This document shows positions 37,178 through 45,668 of a DNA stretch of 64,000 nt, piece by piece; position 1 is the first letter of the stretch; the number at the start of each line of letters is the position of its first letter. The stretch spans positions 62,001-126,000 of the forward strand of contig NZ_SULM01000002.1 in NCBI RefSeq assembly GCF_005250615.1, given 5' to 3'. The notes under the pieces are model-generated. The model had not been told where the DNA came from, did not search any database, and was given only the letters and a program-made list of their open reading frames with translations. Source of the stretch: Pseudomonas rhizoryzae (GTDB lineage: Bacteria > Pseudomonadota > Gammaproteobacteria > Pseudomonadales > Pseudomonadaceae). The position numbers and the translations under genes were made by a program.

Positions 37178-38239
37178 TTAACTCAGGGTAACGCCCACAC
37201 CGGCCCAGGCTTCTTCGACGGCTCGTACCTCTGCCGACTCCGCTCCGAAGCGCCGACCGGCATTGGACACCGTCAACCGGGCAAAGGCGGGGAAGTCCGC
37301 ATCGTTGGCCAGGCGGCTATCACAGAGGGTGTCGTACCAGATCGGCCCGGCCTTTTCCCAGGCATAGCCGCCCAGGGCCACCGCCGCCAGATAAAAGGCC
37401 CGGTTGGGAATGCCCGAATTGAGATGGACGCCGCCGTTGTCTTCACGGGTCTCTATGTAGTCGCGCATATGGCCGGGCTGGGGGTCCTTGCCCAGGGTGG
37501 GATCGTCGTAGGCCGTACCGGGCTCGGCCATGGACCTCAGGCCCTTGCCCTGGATACGCTCGGTGAGCAACCCGGCGCCGATGATCCAGTCCGCCTCGGC
37601 GGCGGTCTGCTTCAGCTGGTACTGCTTGACCAGGATGCCGAAGACATCGGACACCGATTCGTTCAGTGCGCCGGACTGATTGAAGTACACCAATCCCGCC
37701 TCGCTCTCGGTGACGCCATGCGCCAATTCATGGGCGATGACGTCCAGGGCGATGGTGAAACGATTGAAGATCTCGCCGTCGCCATCGCCGAACACCATCT
37801 GCTCGCCGTTCCAGAAGGCGTTCTGGTACTCCTGGCCGTAATGGACGGTACCGGCGAGCGGCAGGCCCTGGCCATCGATGGAATTGCGGCCGAAGACTTC
37901 GTAGAAGAAGGCGAAGGTGGCGCCAAGGTAGTCGTAGGCCTCGTCCACCGCCACATCGCTGACCGCCGCCTGCCCTTCCTGGCGCACCAGTCGCCCCGGC
38001 AGCTGCATGGCGTTACCGGCGTCGAAGATGCTGCGTTGCGGACTGGCATCATCGGTACGCGGCAGCGGCCCGACCGGTGCCTGGCGCACCCCCGGCCGAC
38101 CGGGATTGTGCAACAGGCTCTGCACATGGCTCAGCGTGGTCAGGGCGCAGGAACGCTGGTGTTCGTCGCCATGATCGATGATGCGGCCCAGAATGTAGGG
38201 AGGAATGACTCCCTGGATGGTGCCTTGGTTGCGAGACAT
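37178..38239 (-). CDS. M4 family zinc metallopeptidase, protealysin-like
   Basis: 353-aa protease of the thermolysin family. Zinc ligands are in HELAH (His170, His174) with the downstream Glu in NESVSDVFG; the C-terminal His is in HLNSGIPNRAFY. There is no signal peptide, and the short propeptide starts MSRNQGTIQGVIPPYIL, as in protealysin. AGGAGG precedes ATG 38239; the frame continues upstream through the tRNA and is not coding there. Confidence 0.92.
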   Translation of the reverse strand: MSRNQGTIQGVIPPYILGRIIDHGDEHQRSCALTTLSHVQSLLHNPGRPGVRQAPVGPLPRTDDASPQRSIFDAGNAMQLPGRLVRQEGQAAVSDVAVDEAYDYLGATFAFFYEVFGRNSIDGQGLPLAGTVHYGQEYQNAFWNGEQMVFGDGDGEIFNRFTIALDVIAHELAHGVTESEAGLVYFNQSGALNESVSDVFGILVKQYQLKQTAAEADWIIGAGLLTERIQGKGLRSMAEPGTAYDDPTLGKDPQPGHMRDYIETREDNGGVHLNSGIPNRAFYLAAVALGGYAWEKAGPIWYDTLCDSRLANDADFPAFARLTVSNAGRRFGAESAEVRAVEEAWAGVGVTLS

Positions 38240-38373
38240 GCGCGCCCTCCTCCTCTGGGGGACAGGGTCCCCGATCACCGCAGCGTGCGGCCTCTGTTTT
38301 CTTGGACCGCAAAACAACCAGACGACTCCCGCCTCTTCACCCCGGCGCCGGCTTCTGGTACAAAGCACCCCAC

Positions 38374-38447
38374 GCGGGCGTCGTATAATGGCATTACCTG
38401 AGCTTCCCAAGCTCATGACGAGGGTTCGATTCCCTTCGCCCGCTCCA
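38374..38447 (+). tRNA. tRNA-Gly (anticodon CCC), CCA encoded
   Basis: Acceptor arm GCGGGCG (38374-38380) pairs with CGCCCGC (38437-38443). The anticodon stem TGAGC/GCTCA holds the loop TTCCCAA with anticodon CCC. The T arm is GAGGG-TTCGATT-CCCTT and the gene ends TCCA. It marks the border between core genes and the phage-derived region, so it is a candidate attachment site, though no second copy of its 3' end is in the window. Confidence 0.95.
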
Positions 38448-38919
38448 GATTTCATGCGGCTTTCAGCGGGTGAAAGCCGGTCGCCAGGCAAGCTGGTGAC
38501 AGTTTTGGTGACAGTTGGCATCCAGCGCTGCACCCTTCTCTACATCCCCTCCTCCCTACTAATAGCCCCTTTTTAGTGCCGGGCCAGGGGTTGGCGTTAC
38601 CGCCGTTACCCGCCTCTCGAAAATCTTTGTACGCCTTGGCGTAGCTGGCTTTCAGCCGTTCGTCGTGGCTGTTCCCTGACCGTTATCCAAGGTTCTGTAG
38701 TAACAAAATAGACTGTTACTCAAGATTCCTCAGAACCCCTCTGGCAAGCGGCTTCGCATCTGCAGAACGGTCGCGGGAACGCTGACGGAACGGCTCGGCG
38801 GCGAGGTCTAGAAGCCAGGCCAGACGCGGCCTGCAGCCCAAATCGACGCGGCATCGGAACGCCGGTAACGGCGTGCGTAACCCCTACCCCTATCCCGACA
38901 AGATCCTCAGGCATAGAAA
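38448..38919. other. gene-poor stretch after the tRNA, probable integration scar
   Basis: No convincing gene on either strand. It holds an 11-bp direct repeat TGGTGACAGTT at 38494-38504 and 38506-38516 and stop-rich sequence. The position behind a tRNA suggests remains of former insertions. Confidence 0.5.
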
Positions 38920-38950
38920 AGCCCCTGACAGCCCGACGCTGTCAGGGGCT
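38920..38950 (-). terminator. terminator after higA (usable in both directions)
   Basis: AGCCCCTGACAG (38920-38931) pairs perfectly with CTGTCAGGGGCT (38939-38950) around a 7-nt loop, with A runs before and T runs after. It is 14 nt beyond the higA stop. Confidence 0.88.
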
Positions 38951-38963
38951 TTTGCATTACGGC

Positions 38964-39245
38964 TCAGGCGGCGGCGATGCGCTCGACCGCCGGCTGCTCG
39001 GCCTGTTCGGCCTGCCACTGGTCGTAGGCAGCCTGCATCGACAGCCAGAAACGCGCGGTGGACAGACCGGCACGCTCCAGGCGCACAGCGAGCTCGGCGC
39101 GGATCGGCTTGCGGCCGTGTACCACGCCGGACAGGTAGACGCGGCTGAAATGCAACCGGCGGGCGGCCTCGGCGATCTTGATCGGGGTTTCCTCGAGCAC
39201 CGTCTGCAGAACGGCGCCGGGATGCGGGTGGTTGTGCATGGCCAT
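38964..39245 (-). CDS. higA: HigA family antitoxin (HTH)
   Basis: 93-aa DNA-binding antitoxin with an XRE-type helix-turn-helix (IAEAARRLHFSRVYLSGVVHGRKPI) and the HigA-type FWLSMQAAYDQWQA segment. The frame looks intact. The higB reading frame upstream is broken, so the antitoxin may now act only as a repressor or be decaying. Confidence 0.9.
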   Translation of the reverse strand: MAMHNHPHPGAVLQTVLEETPIKIAEAARRLHFSRVYLSGVVHGRKPIRAELAVRLERAGLSTARFWLSMQAAYDQWQAEQAEQPAVERIAAA

Positions 39246-39252
39246 GAGCCTC

Positions 39253-39536
39253 CTAGTGGTAGGCGAGATAGTCGAGCCATTCGGTGTCGGCGCCGTCGAA
39301 GCGAAAGATCACCCGTCAGTTGCCACTGATGGACAGTGACCAATAGCCGGCCAGGTTGCCCTTGAGCGGATGCAGGCGAAACTCAGGCATGTCGATCTCT
39401 TCAGGCGTCGCGGCCTGATCCAGTATCCCCAGCACCAGGCTTAGCCGCTTCGCATGGGCCGCCTGTATGCCCCGGTACTGCCGGTCTCGAAGACGGCTTT
39501 CCGGCCCTTGTGCTTGAAGGTCTCAGCCGTCGGCAA
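39253..39536 (-). pseudogene. higB: broken HigB toxin gene
   Basis: The minus strand first encodes ETFKHKGRKAVFETGSTG, the HigB start, from a TTG at 39536. Near 39470-39473 one base is missing (ACCGGGGCATA where ACCGCGGGCATA is expected) and the reading continues in another frame as IQAAHAKRLSLVLG ... FRLHPLKGNLAGYWSLSISGN. There a TGA (39318-39316) replaces the Trp of the family's NWR, and RVIFRFDGAD ... LDYLAYH follows to the stop at 39253. Two independent lesions mean no RelE-fold ribonuclease can be made. Confidence 0.88.
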
Positions 39537-39559
39537 GGTGTAATCCTTTGGATTACACC
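39537..39559. promoter_or_regulatory. perfect 10-bp palindrome, candidate HigA operator
   Basis: GGTGTAATCC-TTT-GGATTACACC lies directly before the higB start. Toxin-antitoxin antitoxins usually repress from such sites. Binding by this HigA is inferred. Confidence 0.6.
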
Positions 39560-39583
39560 CGGAACTACCCCTCGTGCTGCTGC

Positions 39584-39648
39584 TTGTCCCCCTCAGACCT
39601 ACAACCCCCGCGCGTTGTCGCGCTGTGGCTGTCGTTCGACCATGCCTG
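39584..39648 (+). promoter_or_regulatory. late promoter a: Ogr-type site TTGT-N13-ACAA upstream of gpX
   Basis: TTGT at 39584-39587 and ACAA at 39601-39604, spacing 13. A -10-like block ACCATGCCTG starts at 39639, 38 nt from ACAA (35 in the other four copies). Drives X through R. A ~100-nt leader without a gene follows. Confidence 0.7.
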
Positions 39649-39752
39649 AAACCTTCGCCCCGATGCCGCGAGACCACCGGCACGGTCGATCCCACCCCTT
39701 TCCCCGGCCCGTTCTCCCATCCGAACCGGCCGCGACCCGAGGAGCTGCGCTG

Positions 39753-39977
39753 ATGACCACCGTCCTGCGTACCCAGCAAGGCGACACCCTGGATCTCGTT
39801 TGCCTGCGGCACTACGGCTACACCCGCGGCGTCACCGAGGCCGCCCTCGACTACAACCCAGGCCTGGCCGAGCTCGGCCCGGTCCTGCCCATCGGCACCC
39901 CCGTCACCCTGCCAGACGTCCCCACCACGGCCACCGCCGGCACCGCCGTGCAACAGCCGGTGAACCTCTGGGATTGA
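39753..39977 (+). CDS. tail protein X (P2 gpX, LysM-like)
   Basis: 74-aa protein with a LysM-like fold (TQQGDTLDLVCLRHYG), found at the baseplate hub region of P2-type contractile tails. GAGGAG before ATG 39753 decides the start within a longer frame. First gene of the lysis/tail-completion operon. Confidence 0.88.
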   Translation: MTTVLRTQQGDTLDLVCLRHYGYTRGVTEAALDYNPGLAELGPVLPIGTPVTLPDVPTTATAGTAVQQPVNLWD

Positions 39978-39981
39978 TCCC

Positions 39982-40314
39982 ATGCGCGAGAAACCCGACA
40001 TGCCCGACCGTCCCGATACCTGGGCCTTCCTGATCGCCTGGTTCCAGGACCACTGGCCTTCCTTCTATGCCGGCCTGATCGGCACGGGCGTCGCGGCCCT
40101 GCGCGTCGCCTACGGCGGCGGTACCTGGCGCCAGATGCTGCTGGAGGCGCCGCTGTGCGGCCTGATCACCGTCAGCGCCTGCGGCGGCTTCGAACTGTTC
40201 AGCCTGTCCAGCACCACGGCGCCCTTCTTCGGCGGGGTCATCGGCCTGCTCGGCGTCGAAGGCGTGCGCAAGCTGGCCGATCGCTATCTCGACCGCAAGG
40301 TGGATCTGCAATGA
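39982..40314 (+). CDS. phage holin
   Basis: 110 aa with three hydrophobic segments (~22-42, ~52-75, ~80-96) and a charged C-terminus: a class I-like holin that would form the membrane lesion letting the endolysin out. ATGA overlap with the endolysin. Confidence 0.82.
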   Translation: MREKPDMPDRPDTWAFLIAWFQDHWPSFYAGLIGTGVAALRVAYGGGTWRQMLLEAPLCGLITVSACGGFELFSLSSTTAPFFGGVIGLLGVEGVRKLADRYLDRKVDLQ

Positions 40315-41123
40315 GTGCGGCCCCGTCACTGCGCCAGGGCGACCAGGGCCCGGCGGTGCAAGCCCTGCAGCAGGCCTTGGCCACCCAGGGTTTCGCGCTC
40401 GTCGAAAGCGGCACCTTCGACACGACGACCCTGGCCGCCGTCCAGGCTTTCCAGCGGCGGGCCGGCCTGCCGGCGGACGGTCTCGCCGGTCCGCGCACCC
40501 TGGCCGCGCTGGGTGCAGCTGCGGATCACCGCCAGTTGGCCCGCGCCGATCTGCAGAACGCCGCCACCACCCTGGCCGTCCCCCTGGCAGCCGTCCAGGC
40601 GGTCACCGAGGTCGAATCCCGTGGCAGCGGCTTCCTGGAAGACGGCCGCCCGGTGATCCTTTTCGAACGTCATGTCTTCTATGCCCGCCTGGTGGAGCGT
40701 CGCGGTCGTGCCACGGCCGAATTGCTGGCCCGGGACTATCCCAACCTGGTCAATCCGCAACCGGGGGGCTATGGCAACGGCACCAGCGAATGGCAACGGC
40801 TCACCCTGGCGCGCCAGCTCGACGAGAACCTGGCGCTGGAATCAGCCAGTTGGGGCCTGTTCCAGATCATGGGTTACCACTGGCAGACCCTGGACTATGC
40901 CGACATTCAGGACTTCGTCGCCCGGATGACGAGCGGCGCGGCCGCGCAGTTGGAGGCCTTCGTGCGCTTCCTGCGCGCCCAGCCGGGGCTGCTGCAGGCT
41001 CTGCGCACCGGCAAATGGGCGGACTTCGCCCGCGGCTACAACGGCCCCGGCTATGCCCGCAATCTCTACGACATCAAGCTGGCGCGCGCCTTCGCCCGCT
41101 ACCAAGCGGAGTCCGCTCGATGA
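40311..41123 (+). CDS. endolysin: N-acetylmuramidase with peptidoglycan-binding domain
   Basis: 270 aa. An N-terminal PG_binding_1 domain (~5-62; LRQGDQGPAVQALQQAL, GLPADGLAGPRT) is joined to an N-acetylmuramidase domain (~75-268) with catalytic Glu in VTEVESRGSGF and SWGLFQIMGYHW. Degrades the cell wall for particle release. No signal peptide, so it depends on the holin. Confidence 0.92.
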   Translation: MSAAPSLRQGDQGPAVQALQQALATQGFALVESGTFDTTTLAAVQAFQRRAGLPADGLAGPRTLAALGAAADHRQLARADLQNAATTLAVPLAAVQAVTEVESRGSGFLEDGRPVILFERHVFYARLVERRGRATAELLARDYPNLVNPQPGGYGNGTSEWQRLTLARQLDENLALESASWGLFQIMGYHWQTLDYADIQDFVARMTSGAAAQLEAFVRFLRAQPGLLQALRTGKWADFARGYNGPGYARNLYDIKLARAFARYQAESAR

Positions 41124-41317
41124 GCCACGACCCGCAGCGCCCCGCCTACGACGGCGACGTCTTCGTCCTGCCGGCCGGTGCTTCCCTGGAAGACGCCGAA
41201 CGTCTGGCCGAGACCATCCAGCGCGCCAGCCCCGGGGTCAAGGCCATCGTGGTGGTCGGCGATCCCCGCCACCTGGACCGCGCGGCGCTCGGCCACGCCG
41301 GCTGGCAGGCGCTATGA
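41120..41317 (+). CDS. small protein of the lysis cassette, function unknown
   Basis: 65 aa, overlapping both neighbours by ATGA, so certainly read as part of the operon. An alpha/beta pattern (VKAIVVVGDPRHLD) and no membrane segment. It sits at the place of P2 lysA, but no relation is evident. Confidence 0.65.
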   Translation: MSHDPQRPAYDGDVFVLPAGASLEDAERLAETIQRASPGVKAIVVVGDPRHLDRAALGHAGWQAL

Positions 41318-41748
41318 ACCTGCTGGCGGCACGCCTGCTCGGCGCCCTGGCGCTGCTGGTCGGCTGCGTCCTGCTCGGCCTGTTGCTGCATGCCCAGCAA
41401 TTGCGCCTGCAACTGGTCGGCGCCGAACGCGACAGCGCCCGCCAGGCCGCCGGCACGGCCCAGACCGAACTGCGCCAACTGCAGCAGGTGCTGGACCAGC
41501 AGCGCGCCGCCCAGCAGCAACTCCAGACCACCCAACACGACCTGCGCCGCGAACTGGATCTTCGCCGACGCCGGTTGCAGGAGCTCGAAGATGAAAACCG
41601 CGATCTCAAGGCCTGGGCTGCTCAGCCTCTGCCTGCTGCAGCTCGCCGGCTGCGCCAGCGCCCCCCCCTCGACGGTGCCAGCGCTTACCGTGACTGGCTG
41701 TCCCCTGGTGACGCCCTGCCAACTGCCGGCCACGGCGCCGCGCAGTAA
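41314..41748 (+). CDS. i-spanin (Rz/LysB-like)
   Basis: 144 aa with one N-terminal TM (~4-26) and a periplasmic coiled coil rich in Gln and Leu. Works with Rz1 to fuse inner and outer membranes at lysis. The Rz1 gene overlaps it in another frame. Confidence 0.85.
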   Translation: MNLLAARLLGALALLVGCVLLGLLLHAQQLRLQLVGAERDSARQAAGTAQTELRQLQQVLDQQRAAQQQLQTTQHDLRRELDLRRRRLQELEDENRDLKAWAAQPLPAAARRLRQRPPLDGASAYRDWLSPGDALPTAGHGAAQ

Positions 41749-41860
41749 CGGCGAGTTGCTCGCCGACGCCGATACCCTCGAGGCGGCGTGGGCCGACTGC
41801 GCCGCCCAGGTCGACCAGATCTACACCCTGCAGCAGGCCCAGCATGAACAAACCCGCTAG
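41591..41860 (+). CDS. o-spanin lipoprotein (Rz1/LysC-like)
   Basis: 89-aa lipoprotein, signal peptide with lipobox LAGC (Cys21), short Pro-containing mature part. It begins inside the Rz gene in a different frame and extends beyond it, the classic embedded/overlapped Rz1 layout. Overlaps gpR by 17 nt. Confidence 0.85.
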   Translation: MKTAISRPGLLSLCLLQLAGCASAPPSTVPALTVTGCPLVTPCQLPATAPRSNGELLADADTLEAAWADCAAQVDQIYTLQQAQHEQTR

Positions 41861-42359
41861 TCTTCGCGCCCAGTTGCTCGCCAGCATCCCGGAACTGCAC
41901 GACAACCCCAACCGCCTAGCCCTCACCGTCACCCAGGGCCGACTGCACTGCACCGGCGCCACCAGTCTGTCCTGGGAATACGCCTACCAGTTGCGCCTGA
42001 CCCTGACCGACTTCGCCGGCGATGTCGACCTGGTGCTCCTGGCCTTGCTGCTCTGGGTCCGGGAGAACCAGTCCGACCTGCTGGTCAGTCTCGACCAGGC
42101 CGCCCAGGGCATCGGCTTCGAGATGACGGCGAGCGGCCTGACCCTGCTGCTGCCGCTCACCGAAAGAGTCGTGACCCAGCGCCAGGCGGACGGCTCCTAC
42201 CAGCTGAGCCGCCCCGCCGAGCCGCACTACAGCCCCTACCTGGACGCCGGCACCTGGCAGCTCGCCACGGCCGACGGAGCCTTGAGCGAATGGCAGTCCA
42301 GCGCGGCTGGCGACGCCGTGGCGCTGGCCATGCCGCATCCGAGGCGTAGTCAGGCCTGA
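41844..42359 (+). CDS. tail completion protein R (P2 gpR)
   Basis: 171 aa; the P2 gpR family caps the head-proximal end of the tail. Blocks RLALTVTQGRL and LLALLLWVRENQSDLL fit the family. No gpS follows, which in P2 is its partner for head joining. Confidence 0.8.
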   Translation: MNKPASLRAQLLASIPELHDNPNRLALTVTQGRLHCTGATSLSWEYAYQLRLTLTDFAGDVDLVLLALLLWVRENQSDLLVSLDQAAQGIGFEMTASGLTLLLPLTERVVTQRQADGSYQLSRPAEPHYSPYLDAGTWQLATADGALSEWQSSAAGDAVALAMPHPRRSQA

Positions 42360-42399
42360 GGGTGATAGCTGCTGGGGTGGCGACATTCGTCACCCTTGC

Positions 42400-42461
42400 T
42401 TGTCGACCCGGCCACCACAACCCGGGCCTGCTGCACCCAGTCCGGGAGCCCGCCATGCTGG
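42400..42461 (+). promoter_or_regulatory. late promoter b: Ogr-type site upstream of gpJ1
   Basis: TTGT 42400-42403, N13, ACAA 42417-42420; the GCCATGCTGG block begins 35 nt after the ACAA start (42452). Drives the inserted J1 cassette. The remainder of 42360-42559 shows no gene. Confidence 0.75.
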
Positions 42462-42559
42462 CTGGTACCGAGAGCTTGCAGACAATCTCGCCAAGCCACG
42501 CCCGCTGATCCACCGGCAGACCACCGAACGTGGCGGCCGCTTGCCTGGAACAATCCGCC

Positions 42560-43483
42560 ATGGTCGACACCTTCAGTCCCATAGATCTCAGCCAGTTGCC
42601 AGCGCCGACCATCATCGAGGCGCTGGACTACGAATCCCTGCTCGCCGAACGCAAGACGCGTCTGATCGGCCTCTATCCCGCTGCCGAGCAGGCGGCCATC
42701 CGTACTCGCCTGGCGCTGGAATCCGATCCGGTGACCAAGATCCTGCAGGAGAATGCCTATCGCGAACTCATCCTGCGCCAACGCGTCAACGACGCCACCC
42801 GCGGCGTGATGCTGGCCTTCGCCCGCGGCAGCGACCTGGACCAGCTCGGCGCCAACTTCGGCGTGACCCGGCTACTGCTGCAGGCCGCCAATCCCAATGC
42901 CATCCCGCCCAGCGCCGCCGTCTACGAATCCGACGACGATTTCCGCGCCCGTATCCAGCTCTCGCCCGAGGGCTACACCACCGCCGGCAGCCAGGGCAGC
43001 TACGTCTTCCACGGGCTGTCGGCCGATGGCGACGTGCGCGACATCCAGGCCATCAGCACGGCGCCGACCCAGGTGACCGTCTACGTGCTGTCGCGACGGC
43101 CTTCGGGCCAGGCCTCGCCAGCGCTGCTGGCCAAGGTGAGCACCGCCCTGAATGCCGAGAAGGTCCGCCCGCTGACCGACAAGGTAACGGTCCTGGCTGC
43201 CAATATCGTCGACTATCAGGTCGAGGCCGAACTGACCCTCTATGACGGCCCCGACGCCAAGGTGGTGCTCGACGCCGCCTACAAGGCGGTGGAGGACTAC
43301 GCCGCCAGCGTGAAGAAGATCGGCTACGACGTGGCCATCTCCGGCCTCTACCAGGCCCTGCATGGCGCCGGCGTCCAATCGGTGAAGCTCAAGCGGCCCG
43401 CGGCCAGCCTGGTCCTCGGCAACGGCGAGGCCAGCAACCTGACCGGGGTGACCCTCAGCGTGGCGGGGGCGACCGATGCGTGA
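42560..43483 (+). CDS. baseplate wedge protein J, copy 1
   Basis: 307-aa P2 gpJ family (baseplate J-like) protein. The N-terminus FSPIDLSQLPAPTIIEALDYESLLAERK matches the other two copies; the middle and C-terminus diverge. In P2 it forms the wedge that carries gpI and fibre. This copy sits upstream of V/W, outside the P2 order, and its stop overlaps I1. Confidence 0.92.
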   Translation: MVDTFSPIDLSQLPAPTIIEALDYESLLAERKTRLIGLYPAAEQAAIRTRLALESDPVTKILQENAYRELILRQRVNDATRGVMLAFARGSDLDQLGANFGVTRLLLQAANPNAIPPSAAVYESDDDFRARIQLSPEGYTTAGSQGSYVFHGLSADGDVRDIQAISTAPTQVTVYVLSRRPSGQASPALLAKVSTALNAEKVRPLTDKVTVLAANIVDYQVEAELTLYDGPDAKVVLDAAYKAVEDYAASVKKIGYDVAISGLYQALHGAGVQSVKLKRPAASLVLGNGEASNLTGVTLSVAGATDA

Positions 43484-44111
43484 CCTGCTGCCACCCAACA
43501 GCACGCATCTGGAACGGCGCCTGGCCCAGGTCGGTAGCGCCATCAGTGACGTGCCGGTACCCACCCGTTCGGTCTGGAACCCGGACACCGCTCCGGCCGA
43601 GCAGTTGCCCTGGCTGGCCTGGGCATTGTCGGTGGACGCCTGGGATCCGCTTTGGAGCGAGAACCAGAAGCGCCAGACCATCCGTGCCAGCCTCCAGGTC
43701 CACCGCAGCAAGGGCACCTTCGGCGCCATCAAGGACGCCCTGGCCGCCCTGGGTTATCCCCTGCGCGTCCAGGAATGGTACCAGCAGACGCCGCCCGGCC
43801 AGCCCGGCACCTTCCGCCTGCTGATCGAAGTCGATCAGGTCGGCGTGCCTAACAGCAGCGCCGAACGCTTCCTGGCCGTGGTCGAGGCCGCCAAGAACCT
43901 CAGATCGCACCTGGACACCATCGAACTGCACGTGGCCAGCCGGAATCGGCGGTATCGCGCGGCCGTGACCATGGCGGGGTTCGAGCTGACGCTCCGCCCT
44001 TCCGATCTCCAATACGCCGTCCTGGAGCCTGGCTTCGTCGAGGCTGAATTCGGGCTGCACCAACTCACCAACGTGGACCTGGTCCAGGCGCTGGAACTGA
44101 AAAATGGCTGA
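43476..44111 (+). CDS. baseplate wedge protein I, copy 1
   Basis: 211-aa P2 gpI family. The N-terminus LLPPNSTHLERRLAQ and LPWLAWALSVDAWDP are shared with I2 and I3; the last ~70 residues are unique and probably dock fibre F1. Overlaps J1 and F1. Confidence 0.9.
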   Translation: MRDLLPPNSTHLERRLAQVGSAISDVPVPTRSVWNPDTAPAEQLPWLAWALSVDAWDPLWSENQKRQTIRASLQVHRSKGTFGAIKDALAALGYPLRVQEWYQQTPPGQPGTFRLLIEVDQVGVPNSSAERFLAVVEAAKNLRSHLDTIELHVASRNRRYRAAVTMAGFELTLRPSDLQYAVLEPGFVEAEFGLHQLTNVDLVQALELKNG

Positions 44112-45666
44112 CTTGACCCTACCCGAGGTAATCACCCGCTTCCGGGAGAATGAGGCGCGCATTGCCGATTTCGTCAACGGCAATGCCGCGGGCTACTACA
44201 CCACCACAGATGGCAAAAAGGTGGAGACGGTACCCGGTGTGGCCTCGCGCCTAGCATCGGCCATTGCGGCGGCCAGTGCCACAGCCGAGACCCTCAAGGG
44301 CACAGGCGGCGCGAAGCTGGTCGGGTACGGCGCGACCACGATCGATGCCGCTCTGACCGCCCAGGCGAAGGGGATCGCGGACAACGCCACGGCCATCGCC
44401 GACCTGGATACCGGCAAGCTCGCCAAAGGCGGCGGCACCATGACCGGCGCGCTCAAGCTGGCAGGAGACCCGACCGACCCTCTCCACGCGATCAGTAAGG
44501 GCTGGGCGGACGGCACCTATTGGAAGCCGGGTATCGGTGACGTCCTCGCCACTTGCCGCGGCGCGCCTGATGCGAACTGGATTCCTGAGGGCGCGAATTA
44601 CTTGCAGGCGAGCTACCCGGACCTTTTCGCCAAGGTCGGTCTGCTCAACTATGACGGCGCAGGCTCCGCATTTGCTAAGGGAGCGGCATTTTCAAACGCT
44701 AATCCTCTGAATGTATTCGGCAAGGACGGCGTGCTCATGAGCACCGATACCGACCCGAACGGGGAGGTTTTCTATCTGCTGCGCAGCACGGACGGAGGGC
44801 TCTCATTCGCGCCCTTCCAATCGCCTACGGCTCGAATTACCTCCATCGGAACCGATGGCGCAGGGCTCTGGATTGCTGGCTCGACTGTAGGTCGCGTGCT
44901 GCGCAGCACTGATAACGGCTTGACCTGGACTGTTATCAACACCGGATCGGGTAATGACATCACTGGAATGGTGACGGATAAAAAAGGCTGCTGGATTGCG
45001 GTCACTTCGGGCGCGTGGGTTATGCGTTCGGACGATAGCGGCTTGACCTGGAAAAAGGTCGCGCTCCCTCTCACTTACGCCGCAAATATGCTTGCAACAA
45101 ACGGCGCAGGGAAGTGGATTGGCATAGGCCCGGTCTCGAACACCATCTATTCCTCCGTGGATAACGGGCTGACCTGGACGACATACACCCTCACATATGC
45201 GAGCGAAAATGTTTCGTGGTCCGGCGTTACATACGGTCGGGGAGTGTTTGGCCTGGTCGGCGCGCAACAGACGAATTATGGAAATTATATGCCTTTCGGT
45301 TTTTCCCTAGACGGGTTTAACTGGAAGCTCGGCGCGGGCAGCAACTACTCTAATTATCAAGCTTGGTCTATCGCCATCGGCAAGGATGGCACTTATGCCG
45401 TTTGCGGCTATACAGGCGGCGCACTTCGCGGCGTCGTGTCGCTAGACTCCAAGGGCGCGATTACCTGGACCGGCCTTTTGGGGATGGGGGTTTCTGGCTG
45501 GCCAGTTAGCATGGCCACGGACGGCCTGGGGTTGTGGGTCGCTTTTAACACCAGCGATCGATTCCTTTACCGCGCCCAACCACTCTACGACGTTAAAACC
45601 TTATTCCAGGTCCCCAAGGCAGGGGTCCAGCCGGCCCCTTACGCCAACTTCATTAAGGCCAAATAA
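44104..45666 (+). CDS. tail fibre F1 with Asp-box beta-propeller tip
   Basis: 520 aa. N-terminal anchor ~1-40 unlike F2-F4, a helical/collagen-poor stalk ~60-150 and a C-terminal region with four Asp-boxes (S-x-D-x-G-x-(S/T)-(F/W)) at residues 228, 268, 309 and 351, spaced 40-42 apart, as in sialidase-type beta-propellers. The tip likely binds a surface glycan. Bases 44680-45600 look less GC-rich and use codons rarer in the neighbours, suggesting recent transfer of the tip. Overlaps I1 by 8 nt. Confidence 0.85.
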   Translation: MADLTLPEVITRFRENEARIADFVNGNAAGYYTTTDGKKVETVPGVASRLASAIAAASATAETLKGTGGAKLVGYGATTIDAALTAQAKGIADNATAIADLDTGKLAKGGGTMTGALKLAGDPTDPLHAISKGWADGTYWKPGIGDVLATCRGAPDANWIPEGANYLQASYPDLFAKVGLLNYDGAGSAFAKGAAFSNANPLNVFGKDGVLMSTDTDPNGEVFYLLRSTDGGLSFAPFQSPTARITSIGTDGAGLWIAGSTVGRVLRSTDNGLTWTVINTGSGNDITGMVTDKKGCWIAVTSGAWVMRSDDSGLTWKKVALPLTYAANMLATNGAGKWIGIGPVSNTIYSSVDNGLTWTTYTLTYASENVSWSGVTYGRGVFGLVGAQQTNYGNYMPFGFSLDGFNWKLGAGSNYSNYQAWSIAIGKDGTYAVCGYTGGALRGVVSLDSKGAITWTGLLGMGVSGWPVSMATDGLGLWVAFNTSDRFLYRAQPLYDVKTLFQVPKAGVQPAPYANFIKAK

Positions 45667-45668
45667 CC

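Noticed and set aside
38374..38447. tRNA-Gly as proven attL of the element
   Set aside because: Plausible, but no second copy of the tRNA 3' end and no integrase are in the window, so it is left as a candidate only.
38240..38533. N-terminal extension of the M4 protease through the tRNA gene
   Set aside because: It would translate the antisense of tRNA-Gly. A strong AGGAGG and the protealysin start lie at 38239.
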